Source: Candidatus Villigracilis adiacens (GTDB lineage: Bacteria; Chloroflexota; Anaerolineae; Anaerolineales; Villigracilaceae). Taken from it: a DNA stretch of 64,000 nt. Shown here in pieces: positions 1 through 8,488 of the stretch. Numbering within the stretch: position 1 is the stretch's first letter; every line of letters starts with the position of its first letter. Location of the stretch: NCBI GenBank assembly GCA_016703605.1, contig JADJBU010000008.1, positions 62,001 through 126,000 on the forward strand, in the 5' to 3' direction. The translations under genes were made by a program, and so were the position numbers. Below the pieces are notes generated by a model that was given only the letters and a program-made list of their open reading frames with translations, had not been told where the DNA came from and searched no databases.

Positions 1-43
1 GTTATAATTGCCCAATGACACACCGTATGACAGGCAGGCAAAA

Positions 44-1966
44 ATGAAAAAAACATCCATCCCATACTGGCTAATTCTGCTGCTCCTTGTCGTCCCGGCT
101 TGTCTCGGCGGGCAGGCAGCCACCGAAACGCCGGTACAAACCCCCGAACCGCAGCCCACCCCAACTCCATCGGAACCATCGCAGACAGGACTCACCATCT
201 GCATGGGACAGGAACCCAACAGCCTGTATCCCTTCGGCGAATTGAACACCGCCGCGCAAAACGTCCTCGCCGCGATCTACGACGGACCCATCGACACCGT
301 CGCCTATGAATACCAGCCTGTCATACTCACCCAACTGCCATCGCTTGAAAACGGCGACGCCCAGATCGTTGCAACAGACGTCCAGCCGGGCGATACCGTA
401 CTGGACGCCAACGGCAGCCTCATCGAATTAAAAACCGGCGACCGCGTGCGCCCCGCCGAATGTCGCAGCGACGACTGCGCCATCACCTTCGACGGCGTCT
501 CCCCGCTCGAAATGGACCAGATGATCGTCACCTTCCGCCTGCGCCCCGACCTCGCCTGGTCCGACGGCGCCCCACTCACCGCCGACGATTCCATCTACTC
601 CTTCGAACTCCAGCGCGAAACGAACGTCAACCCCTACCTGATCGAACGCACCCAATCCTACGAAGCCGCCGACGCCCAAACCCTGCAATGGTTCGGTATG
701 CCCGGCTTCATCGACTCGACCTACTTCACCAACTTCTGGCAGCCCGCCCCAAAACACGCCTGGAGCAAATTTCCCCCCGACCAACTCCCCGAAGTAGACC
801 TCTCCTCCCGCACCCCAATCGGTTGGGGTCCCTTTACCCTCACCGAATGGATTCCCGGCGAAGAAATCGCGCTGGAAAAGAACCCCAACTATTTCCGGAT
901 TCGTGACGGCTACCCAAAAACCGAATCGATACGCATCCGCTTCATCCCCGACCCCGACCTGGCTCTGTCCGAACTGATCGCAGGCCGCTGTGACCTGATC
1001 GAACCTACCATAAACCTCGACGACCATGTCGGACTCCTTCAAGAGATGCAGACCGCCGAACAGGCGCGCATGTTCGCAACCGCCGGAATAAGCATGGAAT
1101 GGCTCGGGCTGGGCATCGTCCCCGCATCCTACGACAACGGCTACAACATTCAAGCCGACCGGCAGACCTTCTTCGAAGATACCTACACCCGCCAGGCAAT
1201 CGCCTACTGCCTCGACCGGCAGACCATCTCCACCGACATCCTCCACGGGCTGACGGACATCCCCGCGGGATACCTGCCCTCAAATCATCCTGCATATGAT
1301 TCAAACAGCGCCGCCATTCCCTACGACCCACAAATAGGCGTCTCGCTCCTTGAACAGGCAGGCTGGCTGGATTCAGACGAAGACCCCGCCACGCCGCGCC
1401 GCGCCATCAACGTCAAAAACGTCGCATACAATACGCCGCTCATATTGAACTATCAGACAACATCCACCGCCCAACGCAGGCAGGTAACGGCAGTATTGGA
1501 GCAATCGCTGGCAGAATGCGGAATCGGCATCAACATCGAATTTATCGAGCCGGACGAGTTTTACGCGCCGGGTCCCGCGGGAGCGCTCTTTGGCAGGCAG
1601 TTCGATCTCGCCCAATACGCCCTCGGCGTGGAAGGCGTTGAACCGCCCTGCGCCTGGTTTTCGAGCGGCGGAATTCCCACCGCCGACAACGGCTGGAGCG
1701 GCCCGAACATTACCGGTTTCGCCGATGAAGACTTCGATAAAGCCTGCTTTGATGGACAGACCTCCCTGCGGGAAGAACCGGCTTATCTTGCCTCCTACCG
1801 CCAGACCCAGATCATCTTGAGCGAACTGCTTCCCGCCATCCCGCTCTATTCGCGCCTGCGTATCGCCGCCGCCCGCCCCGGTTTGTGCGGTTTCAATGTT
1901 GACCCATCTGCCAATTCGCTCTGGAATATCGAAGCGTTCGAGGCAGCCGACTCCTGTCAAAATTGA
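44..1966 (+). CDS. ABC transporter solute-binding lipoprotein (SBP family 5)
   Basis: Extracytoplasmic binding protein of the peptide/nickel/oligosaccharide type; it would bind a solute outside the membrane and pass it to an ABC permease. The ATG at 44 is preferred over a TTG at 8 because it opens a lipoprotein signal: Met-Lys-Lys, a Leu-rich core and lipobox VVPAC with Cys20, followed by a Thr/Pro/Glu-rich linker. Family hallmarks are WSDGAPLTADDSIYSF and, later, GWGPFTLTEWIPGEE. The length of 640 aa is at the upper end for the family. A TATAAT box lies at 3-8. No permease or ATPase gene follows, so the partners lie elsewhere and the substrate is unknown. Confidence 0.85.
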   Translation: MKKTSIPYWLILLLLVVPACLGGQAATETPVQTPEPQPTPTPSEPSQTGLTICMGQEPNSLYPFGELNTAAQNVLAAIYDGPIDTVAYEYQPVILTQLPSLENGDAQIVATDVQPGDTVLDANGSLIELKTGDRVRPAECRSDDCAITFDGVSPLEMDQMIVTFRLRPDLAWSDGAPLTADDSIYSFELQRETNVNPYLIERTQSYEAADAQTLQWFGMPGFIDSTYFTNFWQPAPKHAWSKFPPDQLPEVDLSSRTPIGWGPFTLTEWIPGEEIALEKNPNYFRIRDGYPKTESIRIRFIPDPDLALSELIAGRCDLIEPTINLDDHVGLLQEMQTAEQARMFATAGISMEWLGLGIVPASYDNGYNIQADRQTFFEDTYTRQAIAYCLDRQTISTDILHGLTDIPAGYLPSNHPAYDSNSAAIPYDPQIGVSLLEQAGWLDSDEDPATPRRAINVKNVAYNTPLILNYQTTSTAQRRQVTAVLEQSLAECGIGINIEFIEPDEFYAPGPAGALFGRQFDLAQYALGVEGVEPPCAWFSSGGIPTADNGWSGPNITGFADEDFDKACFDGQTSLREEPAYLASYRQTQIILSELLPAIPLYSRLRIAAARPGLCGFNVDPSANSLWNIEAFEAADSCQN

Positions 1967-2069
1967 AGGGGAGGCGGGTCTTAATCCTTGCTATAATTTA
2001 ACCGACCTGTTCGCATTGGCGCAGGTTTGATTTATCCTTATTTCAGTTTATGAACGGAAACAGATCATC

Positions 2070-3149
2070 ATGGTTCGCACACTTTTGCTCGTGGACGATC
2101 AACGCGATATTCTCCGCCTTCTGCGTTCCACGCTGGATACGTTGAAGAACAAGGACTTAAAAATCTTCGAAGCCCAATCGGGCGAGGAGGCATTGCTCGA
2201 ATCCACGCGCCATAAGATAGACATGCTGGTTACCGATTACAAACTGCCCGGCATGAGCGGCGTCGAATTGATGCACAAGATCCGCGCCCGCCACACCGAC
2301 GTGAAGGTGATCTTCATCACCGGCATGACCGAACGCAGGATGCGCGACGAAATGCTCAACTCGGGCGCATTCGCCATCTTCGACAAACCCATCGCCATCG
2401 CCGACTTTCTCGATTCGGTCGAGCGCGGGCTGGGGCTGGTGCAGACCATTTTCCCGCCGGAGAAAGCCGCGCCCAGCGTTACCGAAGAACCGCAGCACGC
2501 CCGGCTTTCCGACCTGCTCGCCAACTTCCGCCAGGACTTCAAAGCCGACGCTGTTTTCCTGCTCAATGAGCGCGGTTTGATCAACGCCCGCACGGGCAGC
2601 CTGCACGACCCCAGCATGGAGGTCTCGCTGATCTCCACGTTGATGGCAATTCATAATACCAGCCTGAAAGTGGCGAAGCATAACCACCAGGAATCCATTG
2701 AGTCGTACCATGTGTTCAACGGCGGCGATCACGACCTGTTGTTCATTCCGGTTACGCCGCTTTACGCGCTTCTCGTGGCGGGGAGGGGGTTGGCAGATGA
2801 AGAACAGATACTTGATTCGATGCGCGGGTTGATGTCGCTGCGTTCGCAGGTCATCAAGGCGCTGGACCTGATCGGCGTGACCGGTCAGTTGAAATTCAAA
2901 TCGCCGCCCACGGCTGCCCCGCCCGCGCCGACCGTTCCCCGGGTGACCACCGACCGGCTGGCAAAAGCAACCCCCGCCCCGGAAATGGAAGCCCTGCTCA
3001 AGGATGCTTCCGATGACAAAAAGAAGAAAAATTCAGCCGATGGTTTTTGGGAGGAAGCCGCTCATGAAATGGGCAGGAAGTCGACCAATCCTGAAGTGAT
3101 CTCGCTTGAAGAGGCGAAGAAGATGGGTCTTCTTCCGGGTGAAAAATAG
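2070..3149 (+). CDS. Response regulator with REC and roadblock/LC7-like domains
   Basis: Cytoplasmic two-component receiver with no DNA-binding output. Residues 1-120 form a complete REC domain: acidic pair D9/D10, phospho-acceptor D56 in LVTDYKLPG, T84 and K106 (FDKP). Residues about 145-270 resemble a roadblock/LC7 module (DAVFLLNERGLINARTG ... DLLFIPVTPLYALLVAGRG), a fold that usually partners small GTPases. A charged, Pro/Ala-rich tail follows. No histidine kinase or GTPase gene is adjacent. The REC call is firm from the catalytic residues; the roadblock call is by pattern only. A TATAAT box at 1992-1997 may belong to its promoter. Confidence 0.85.
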   Translation: MVRTLLLVDDQRDILRLLRSTLDTLKNKDLKIFEAQSGEEALLESTRHKIDMLVTDYKLPGMSGVELMHKIRARHTDVKVIFITGMTERRMRDEMLNSGAFAIFDKPIAIADFLDSVERGLGLVQTIFPPEKAAPSVTEEPQHARLSDLLANFRQDFKADAVFLLNERGLINARTGSLHDPSMEVSLISTLMAIHNTSLKVAKHNHQESIESYHVFNGGDHDLLFIPVTPLYALLVAGRGLADEEQILDSMRGLMSLRSQVIKALDLIGVTGQLKFKSPPTAAPPAPTVPRVTTDRLAKATPAPEMEALLKDASDDKKKKNSADGFWEEAAHEMGRKSTNPEVISLEEAKKMGLLPGEK

Positions 3150-3174
3150 AATTGTGATACAATTTTGCCCGCAC

Positions 3175-3248
3175 TGGGGCATGGTGCAATGGCAGCACAC
3201 CAGCCTTTGGAGCTGTGGATCTTGGTTCGAATCCAGGTGCCCCAGCCA
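3175..3248 (+). tRNA. tRNA-Gln (anticodon TTG)
   Basis: Full cloverleaf: acceptor TGGGGCA/TGCCCCA, D-arm GTGC/GCAC, anticodon loop CTTTGGA (TTG at positions 34-36), T-arm CTTGG-TTCGAAT-CCAGG, discriminator G and an encoded CCA. The 27-43 pair of the anticodon stem is a C-T mismatch. It lies only 25 nt after the response-regulator stop and may be cotranscribed with it. Confidence 0.95.
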
Positions 3249-3341
3249 CAAATATCCGCCCAGGCGGATGATTTTACCGAACGGGATTTGTCGCGGAGGA
3301 AAATAAACCGCGCAAATCCTGTTTTCATCTGAGGTGAATGA

Positions 3342-4706
3342 ATGAAGATAACAGCCATCCTTCTTGCCGCCGGGCAGGGAACGCGCATGAAATCGTCGCT
3401 TCCCAAAGTGTTGCATCCGGTGGCTGGCAAACCGATGATCTGGCACGCCTTGAAGGCAATCGCGCAATCGACCACGGAGAAGCCGGTCGTGGTGGTCGGG
3501 CACGGCGCGGGCGAAGTAACAAAATATTTGGGAGACTCAGCCCAAATCGTGGAGCAGGAACCGCAGTTGGGGACGGGACACGCCGTCTTGCAGGCAGAGG
3601 CTTCAGTGAAGGGAAAATCCGACCTGGTCGTCGTCTGCTATGCCGACATGCCATTAATGCGCGGCGAGACCCTTCAAAGGCTGGTCGAAACGCAGAAGAG
3701 GAATTCGGGCCCGGTCTCAATGCTGACTGTGATTGCAGACGACCCGCGCGGGTTCGGGCGCATCATCCGCAACCCGGATGGGACGGTTTCCGCGATTGTC
3801 GAGGAGTATGTCGCCACACCCGAACAGTTGCAGGTGAAAGAGTTGAACGTGGGCGGCTATTGCTTCGACGCGAAATGGTTGTGGGATGCCCTGCATCGCA
3901 TTCCGAAGAATCCCAAAAAAGGCGAGTATTATCTGACGGATACCGTGGAACTGGCGGCGAAGGATGGGCTGCCCGTCCATGCCACGGTGATGGATGACCT
4001 CGAAGAAACCATTGGCGTGAATACGCGCGTGCATCTCTCGGAGGTGGAAGCCGCCATGCGCAGGCGCATCAATGAAACTCACATGTTGAACGGCGTGACG
4101 ATGATTGACCCGGCTTCGGTTTATATCGAAGCGGATGTCAGGATCGGCAAAGACACCACGCTTATGCCGAACACCTGCCTGCATGGCGGGACGGAACTGG
4201 GGGAGGGAAATATCATCGGCCCGAATACGATCATCCGCGATACGAAGGTCGGCAACGGTTGTAAGATTCTCGCTTCGGTGCTGGAAGGCGCTTTGCTCGA
4301 AAACGATGTGGATATGGGACCATTCGCGCGCTTAAGGAAGGGCGCGCATTTGGGAAATCACGTACACATGGGGAATTTTGGCGAGGTGAAAGACTCGCGC
4401 CTGGCGGAAGGGGTGAAGATGGGGCATTTCTCCTACATTGGCAACGCGCAGATTGGGGCGAATACGAACATCGGCGCCGGGACGATCACCTGCAACTACG
4501 ACGGCGAAAAGAAACATGCCACCGAGATCGGCGAAGACGTCTTTATCGGTTCGGATACGATGCTGGTTGCCCCGCTCAAACTTGGCGACGGCGCGAAAAC
4601 AGGCGCAGGCGCGGTGGTGACGAAGGACGTGCCCGCGGATACGCTTGTGGTTGGAATGCCCGCGCGCGCCATCCGCAAACTGGAACGGAAGACGAAAAAG
4701 AAATAA
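3342..4706 (+). CDS. glmU: Bifunctional GlmU: GlcNAc-1-P uridyltransferase / GlcN-1-P acetyltransferase
   Basis: Makes UDP-GlcNAc for peptidoglycan: acetyl-CoA-dependent acetylation of glucosamine-1-P, then uridylyl transfer. The N-terminal nucleotidyltransferase has the signature LLAAGQGTRM followed by LPKVLHPVAGKPM. The C-terminal half is a left-handed beta-helix of hexapeptide repeats (IGPNTIIRDTKVGNG, MGNFGEVKDSRLAEGVKMG, GAGTITCNYDG, FIGSDTMLVAPLKLGDG). At 454 aa it is the normal full length. A Shine-Dalgarno-like GAGGTGA precedes the ATG. Cytidine deaminase follows after about 100 nt on the same strand. Confidence 0.97.
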   Translation: MKITAILLAAGQGTRMKSSLPKVLHPVAGKPMIWHALKAIAQSTTEKPVVVVGHGAGEVTKYLGDSAQIVEQEPQLGTGHAVLQAEASVKGKSDLVVVCYADMPLMRGETLQRLVETQKRNSGPVSMLTVIADDPRGFGRIIRNPDGTVSAIVEEYVATPEQLQVKELNVGGYCFDAKWLWDALHRIPKNPKKGEYYLTDTVELAAKDGLPVHATVMDDLEETIGVNTRVHLSEVEAAMRRRINETHMLNGVTMIDPASVYIEADVRIGKDTTLMPNTCLHGGTELGEGNIIGPNTIIRDTKVGNGCKILASVLEGALLENDVDMGPFARLRKGAHLGNHVHMGNFGEVKDSRLAEGVKMGHFSYIGNAQIGANTNIGAGTITCNYDGEKKHATEIGEDVFIGSDTMLVAPLKLGDGAKTGAGAVVTKDVPADTLVVGMPARAIRKLERKTKKK

Positions 4707-4802
4707 ATTTTGCCTTGTGAAATAGGAATCTGGAAGTCTCGCTTCTGGAAACCCGCGGTAGAAAACGTGCGGAGTCCGTTTTTACGAAAAGACGAGAAAA
4801 AC

Positions 4803-5216
4803 ATGACCATTACAAAAACTGAAAAGCAATCCCTGATCGACCTGGCAAATGAGGCGCGGCGGCGGGCATATGTCCCGTATTCGAATTACCCGGTCGGCGC
4901 GGCATTGCGCACGAAGACCGGCAAGGTGTATACGGGAGTCAACATCGAAAACGCTGCCTACCCCCAGACGATATGCGCTGAGCGTGTAGCCATTTTTAAG
5001 GCAGTATCCGAAGGAGAGAAGGAATTCGAGATCATCGCTGTTGTAACCAATAACGGCGGCTCGCCCTGCGGCGGATGCAGGCAGGTTATGGCGGAGTTCG
5101 GGCTGGATACCATCGTAATGTTTGGGGACGGACAGGGAACATTAACCCACGAGACTACGGTGAAAGGGCTGCTTCCCGAGGCATTCATTCCCGAACATCT
5201 CGTAACAGACGGCTGA
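4803..5216 (+). CDS. cdd: Cytidine deaminase
   Basis: Zinc-dependent deamination of cytidine/deoxycytidine in pyrimidine salvage. The zinc site is complete: C58-A-E60 (TICAERVA) and C89/C92 (PCGGCRQ), with the substrate loop VNIENAAYP. The reading frame is open upstream to 4710, but the ATG at 4803 gives 137 aa, the usual size of tetrameric Cdd, and begins just before the conserved first helix. It lies between glmU and recO on the same strand. Confidence 0.95.
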   Translation: MTITKTEKQSLIDLANEARRRAYVPYSNYPVGAALRTKTGKVYTGVNIENAAYPQTICAERVAIFKAVSEGEKEFEIIAVVTNNGGSPCGGCRQVMAEFGLDTIVMFGDGQGTLTHETTVKGLLPEAFIPEHLVTDG

Positions 5217-5272
5217 AACGAAACCACTTCCCGGCCCACTTCCCACATTCCACTTTCTACTTCTTCTCGAGA

Positions 5273-6031
5273 ATGACCGACTTCCGTTCCTTCCGCGCAT
5301 CTGCCGTTGTTCTCCGCCATGCCGACTGGGGCGAAGCCGACCGCCTGCTGACACTCTACACCCGCGAGCGCGGATTTGCGCGCGCGCTGGCAAAGGGAGC
5401 CAGAAAAGTCACCTCGCGCAAAGCCGGGCATTTGGAACCGTTCACGCACGTCACCATCCAGCTTGCCCAAGGACGCGACCTGCTGATCGTGACCCAGGTC
5501 GAAACCATCAACGCATTCCTGCCCCTGCGCGACAGCCTGATAAAAACCGGTTACGCGTCGTATGTCGTGGAATTGCTTTTGCGCTTTTCCTACGAAGGGG
5601 AAGGGGCGAATCCTTCGGTCTTCAGCCTGTTGGTGCAAACCCTGGAGCGGCTCGAAGCCGAAGAGGATGCCTGGCTTCCCGTCCGTTACTATGAAATTCG
5701 CCTGCTCGACGCGGTTGGGTTTCGTCCGCACCTCTTTGAATGCGCAAACTGCGGGCGCGAGATTTTGCCCGAAGACCAGTTTTTTTCATTTATTGCGGGA
5801 GGAGTGATCTGTCCGCGCTGCGGCGAAGGTCTGCCGAACCTGGCGGGGATATCCCTGGAAACGCTCAAATATTTGCGGCACTTCCAGCGCTCCAGCTACA
5901 AAGACGCCTCACGGGCAAACCCCGGTTCCGAGATCCGCAAAGAGGCGGAAACGCTGATGCAGGGATATTTTACCTATCTGCTCGAGCGCGAATTGAATTC
6001 CCCCGGGTTCATCAAACGCGTCAAATCCTGA
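5273..6031 (+). CDS. recO: DNA repair protein RecO
   Basis: Mediator of the RecFOR pathway that loads RecA on SSB-coated single-stranded DNA. Residues 1-80 form the N-terminal OB fold (SAVVLRHADWGEADRLLTLYTRERG). A four-cysteine zinc knuckle follows (C157, C160, C180, C183) and then a helical C-terminus. The frame is open upstream inside cdd, but the ATG at 5273 begins the conserved OB strand and gives 252 aa, normal for the family. Confidence 0.93.
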   Translation: MTDFRSFRASAVVLRHADWGEADRLLTLYTRERGFARALAKGARKVTSRKAGHLEPFTHVTIQLAQGRDLLIVTQVETINAFLPLRDSLIKTGYASYVVELLLRFSYEGEGANPSVFSLLVQTLERLEAEEDAWLPVRYYEIRLLDAVGFRPHLFECANCGREILPEDQFFSFIAGGVICPRCGEGLPNLAGISLETLKYLRHFQRSSYKDASRANPGSEIRKEAETLMQGYFTYLLERELNSPGFIKRVKS

Positions 6032-6046
6032 CTATTGTTTAATACC

Positions 6047-6169
6047 TTAGGACTTACGCAAAACTCCAAGAGTAAGCCGCGAATTACGCGAATTTTCACG
6101 AAAATTCTTGATAATTCGCGTGAATTCGCGAAATTCGTGGCAAAAGACTTTGATCTGCGTAAGTCCTAA
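6047..6169. mobile_element. MITE-like inverted repeat, 14-bp perfect ends
   Basis: A 123-bp non-coding block bounded by TTAGGACTTACGCA and its exact reverse complement TGCGTAAGTCCTAA. The inside is AT-rich with further self-complementarity (CGCGAATTACGCGAAT facing ATTCGCGTGAATTCGCG). TA abuts GGACTTACGCA at both ends, compatible with a TA-targeting insertion. No transposase is encoded. The source family is not identified. Confidence 0.6.
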
Positions 6170-6180
6170 CCTTACAAATT

Positions 6181-6222
6181 AAATCCTTGCATCGCGTGGC
6201 GGTGTTTTTTGCGCAAGGATTT
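6181..6222 (+). terminator. Possible recO terminator
   Basis: Inverted repeat AAATCCTTGC ... GCAAGGATTT (10-bp stem, 22-nt loop that contains a T-run) followed by TT. It is the first stem-loop after the MITE-like block downstream of recO. The large loop makes it a weak candidate. Confidence 0.35.
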
Positions 6223-6254
6223 TCCACTACGGAGTTCATTCACGGAGATTAACA

Positions 6255-6389
6255 GTGTGCAGGCAAAACATGTCAGGCACGGAGTCGAAAGCGGCGCTGT
6301 CGTGGCGCCAACGGCGCCACGACAGCGCCCGACTTTCGAGCAAAATCAGGAGATTTTGCAGTCCAAACTGACAACCTTTGACTGCACAC
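6255..6389. mobile_element. 135-bp MITE-like hairpin element with 8-bp target duplication
   Basis: Imperfect long inverted repeat. The outer arms start GTGTGCAG and end CTGCACAC, with 18 of 22 positions complementary. The inner arms TCGAAAG/CTTTCGA enclose a perfect 17-bp stem GGCGCTGTCGTGGCGCC with an AAC loop. It is flanked immediately by identical 8-mers GATTAACA at 6247-6254 and 6390-6397, as expected of a target-site duplication. No coding capacity. It lies between recO and the convergent PHP gene. Confidence 0.75.
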
Positions 6390-6448
6390 GATTAACAAGA
6401 GGTTTTCCCTGTGGTCTCTGTGGTTAAATCTTTTCCGGCTTGCTCGGG

Positions 6449-7228
6449 TTAGGTCTTCTTCCGCTGTCTTTTGACCTTGTTAATCTTTTGGATCATCGAA
6501 TCGGTGATCTGCTGGGTGTCTATCGGGGTCGAGGCGGAGGGCGAATCGGACGCGTACCCGAATTTGCGCATGGCGATGCGCCGCACCCAGCTCAGAATCG
6601 CCACCGCCGAAGACTCGCCTTCATACGGAATGGGAACCGTGGTGTTTTTTTCCAGGGCGGTCCGCAGTTCCTGCGCAGTGTTGCCGGGGAAACTCGTGCG
6701 CCCCGCGCCAATCGCCCAATAAATATGAGCGTCGCTCGAGGCAATCTTTGCGAACGGGAGGAAAACCGATAACTTGCGCGCCACCTTGTCGAAGTTCTGC
6801 GTGCCGAAGTTATGCGTCTCAATCCCCTTGAGCGGACCCTTCGCGCGCGGGTTTGCCAGCGCCCCCAACACCGCTTCCATCGAAAGGCTTCCCGGCAGGT
6901 TATTGAACGGATGCGGCGCGATGGCAATGCCGCCCTGTTTGCCGATATGAATGAGCGTATCGATCATCGACATACCCGCGGGCGGCAGGGTCTGGATGAA
7001 GAGCGCCAGGAGATGCCCCTCCCTGGTCGAAACCTCCGCGCCGGGAATGGCTTCCAACCCATATTGAGGAGCCAGTTGCGCGGCTTCAAAAGAGCCGCGG
7101 ATCTCGTCGTGGTCGGTCACGGCGATCACATTCAAACCGACATCGGCAGCCTGTTTGAGAATGGCGCGCACGGTGGTCGTTGCGTCATAGGAGTAGATGG
7201 AATGAATGTGCAGGTCTGCGGTGCCCAT
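6449..7228 (-). CDS. PHP-domain phosphoesterase
   Basis: Predicted metal-dependent phosphoesterase of the polymerase-and-histidinol-phosphatase superfamily. The metal ligands are visible: H7/H9 in ADLHIHS, D39/H40/D41 in AVTDHDE, E in GAEVST, APHPF, and the C-terminal SSDAH. The C-terminal 40 residues are basic and likely disordered. Size (259 aa) and architecture resemble YciV/Trph-type nucleases or phosphatases, but the substrate cannot be told. A Shine-Dalgarno-like AAGGAAGA precedes the start. Confidence 0.85.
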   Translation of the reverse strand: MGTADLHIHSIYSYDATTTVRAILKQAADVGLNVIAVTDHDEIRGSFEAAQLAPQYGLEAIPGAEVSTREGHLLALFIQTLPPAGMSMIDTLIHIGKQGGIAIAPHPFNNLPGSLSMEAVLGALANPRAKGPLKGIETHNFGTQNFDKVARKLSVFLPFAKIASSDAHIYWAIGAGRTSFPGNTAQELRTALEKNTTVPIPYEGESSAVAILSWVRRIAMRKFGYASDSPSASTPIDTQQITDSMIQKINKVKRQRKKT

Positions 7229-7247
7229 GTGCGGTCTTCCTTTGGGT

Positions 7248-8408
7248 TCAATGTCTGAGGTCTTTTTTACTCCAATTCAAAACAAATGTCCATGCTATCA
7301 ATAACACAATCGGTTTGAAGATTCTCCAAAGCAGGAATTGGAACCAGCGCCACTTGAAGGCATAGATGATCTGGGCGATCAGCCATCTTGAAAAAAGGGT
7401 TTGACCCAGCCCGCTTCTTCCCAGCCGACGCCTGTATCCGCGGAATGAAAATTCGTTACGCTGAAACGACTCCGCCGTTTCGCGCGCGGCGACGACGCCG
7501 TATCCCAGCGCCATGCTGATGCCCTCGCCGAAGATCGGGTCCGCGCCGACGGCGTCGCCCACCAGCAGCACGCGCGGGACAGACACCTTATTCTGCGGCG
7601 TAAACCAGCGGATGGGATGTCCCTTGACCTCGTACTCGTTCAACTGAAAGCCGAGACGTTCCATCTCTTCGGCGAGCGGTTGTTTCAATGTCGGGCGTTT
7701 TTCGCCTGCGAGCATGTTCGTATCGTACACGCCCCAGCAGCGCATCGGGGTTCCTTTTACCTGGGTGGGGAAGTCCCAGACGTACCCGGCGATGTTTTCA
7801 GGGACGGGGAAAAAATCGAAAACAGCCGCTTCCTTGCGGGGGCTGAATTTTCCCTCTATTATGGGGTAATCCGGGGTCAATAATTCCAACACCCTTGCCG
7901 TGTAAACCGGGTCATGCGGCAGGATACTGCGTCTCGTGATTCCATTCGACCCGTCCGCGCCGATGACAATTTCTGCGGTAAATGTCCCCTGGTCGGTTTC
8001 GACAGTCACCGAATCGGCTTCGGGTTGAACCTGCTTCACCGTCACCCCCTGCCGAATTTCCAACCCCCTGCTCTCGGCTTTTTTTGCAAGCCAGTGATCG
8101 AATTCATTGCGCCGGACGACGCGCAATGCATGACTCTTCGGCACGCGCACCCGCAAGCCTTTTCCGCCAAAGTCAAAACGGATTTCGCGCGAGATGACGT
8201 TTGGGACTTCGTTTACGTCCAAGCCGAGGGCTTCGAGGATTCGCTCCGCGTCTACGACCAGCCCTCCGGCGCAAAGTTTCGGGCGTGGATAATGTTCCTT
8301 TTCGAGGATCAGGATTCGGGGCGTAAGATGCGGGGCGAACTTTGCCAGATGAAGCCCGGTCGAGAGTCCGCTCGGACCGCCGCCGATGATGAGGATGGCT
8401 TGTTCCAT
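7248..8408 (-). CDS. Geranylgeranyl-reductase-family FAD oxidoreductase
   Basis: Flavoprotein related to isoprenoid-reducing enzymes and digeranylgeranylglycerophospholipid reductases. It has a Rossmann dinucleotide motif near the N-terminus (ILIIGGGPSGLSTG), the family signature with a conserved Cys (RPKLCAGGL), and the FAD-binding GDAVGADPIFGEGISMAL near residue 275. The start is placed at 8408 because a TACAAT box (8416-8421 on the opposite strand) lies 7 nt upstream, a spacing seen before many genes here; an ATG three codons earlier overlaps that box. The substrate, possibly a quinone or lipid side chain, is unknown. Confidence 0.8.
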   Translation of the reverse strand: MEQAILIIGGGPSGLSTGLHLAKFAPHLTPRILILEKEHYPRPKLCAGGLVVDAERILEALGLDVNEVPNVISREIRFDFGGKGLRVRVPKSHALRVVRRNEFDHWLAKKAESRGLEIRQGVTVKQVQPEADSVTVETDQGTFTAEIVIGADGSNGITRRSILPHDPVYTARVLELLTPDYPIIEGKFSPRKEAAVFDFFPVPENIAGYVWDFPTQVKGTPMRCWGVYDTNMLAGEKRPTLKQPLAEEMERLGFQLNEYEVKGHPIRWFTPQNKVSVPRVLLVGDAVGADPIFGEGISMALGYGVVAARETAESFQRNEFSFRGYRRRLGRSGLGQTLFSRWLIAQIIYAFKWRWFQFLLWRIFKPIVLLIAWTFVLNWSKKDLRH

Positions 8409-8415
8409 GCGCCCC

Positions 8416-8421
8416 ATTGTA
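8416..8421 (-). promoter_or_regulatory. -10 box for a probably leaderless flavoprotein mRNA
   Basis: TACAAT on the minus strand, 7 nt before the ATG at 8408. No Shine-Dalgarno lies between. Confidence 0.45.
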
Positions 8422-8427
8422 AATTAT

Positions 8428-8476
8428 TGTAGGACAAACTTTGTAGGGCAAACTTTGTAGGACAAACTTAAGTTTG
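8428..8476. repeat. 14-bp (2 x 7) tandem repeat ending in a palindrome
   Basis: Three in-register copies of the two-heptamer unit TGTAGGR-CAAACTT, followed by AAGTTTG, which makes the last copy a palindrome (GACAAACTT/AAGTTTGTC). It lies between the divergently transcribed-looking end of the MFS gene and the flavoprotein start, and contains no gene. Confidence 0.8.
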
Positions 8477-8488
8477 TCTTACGCGAAT

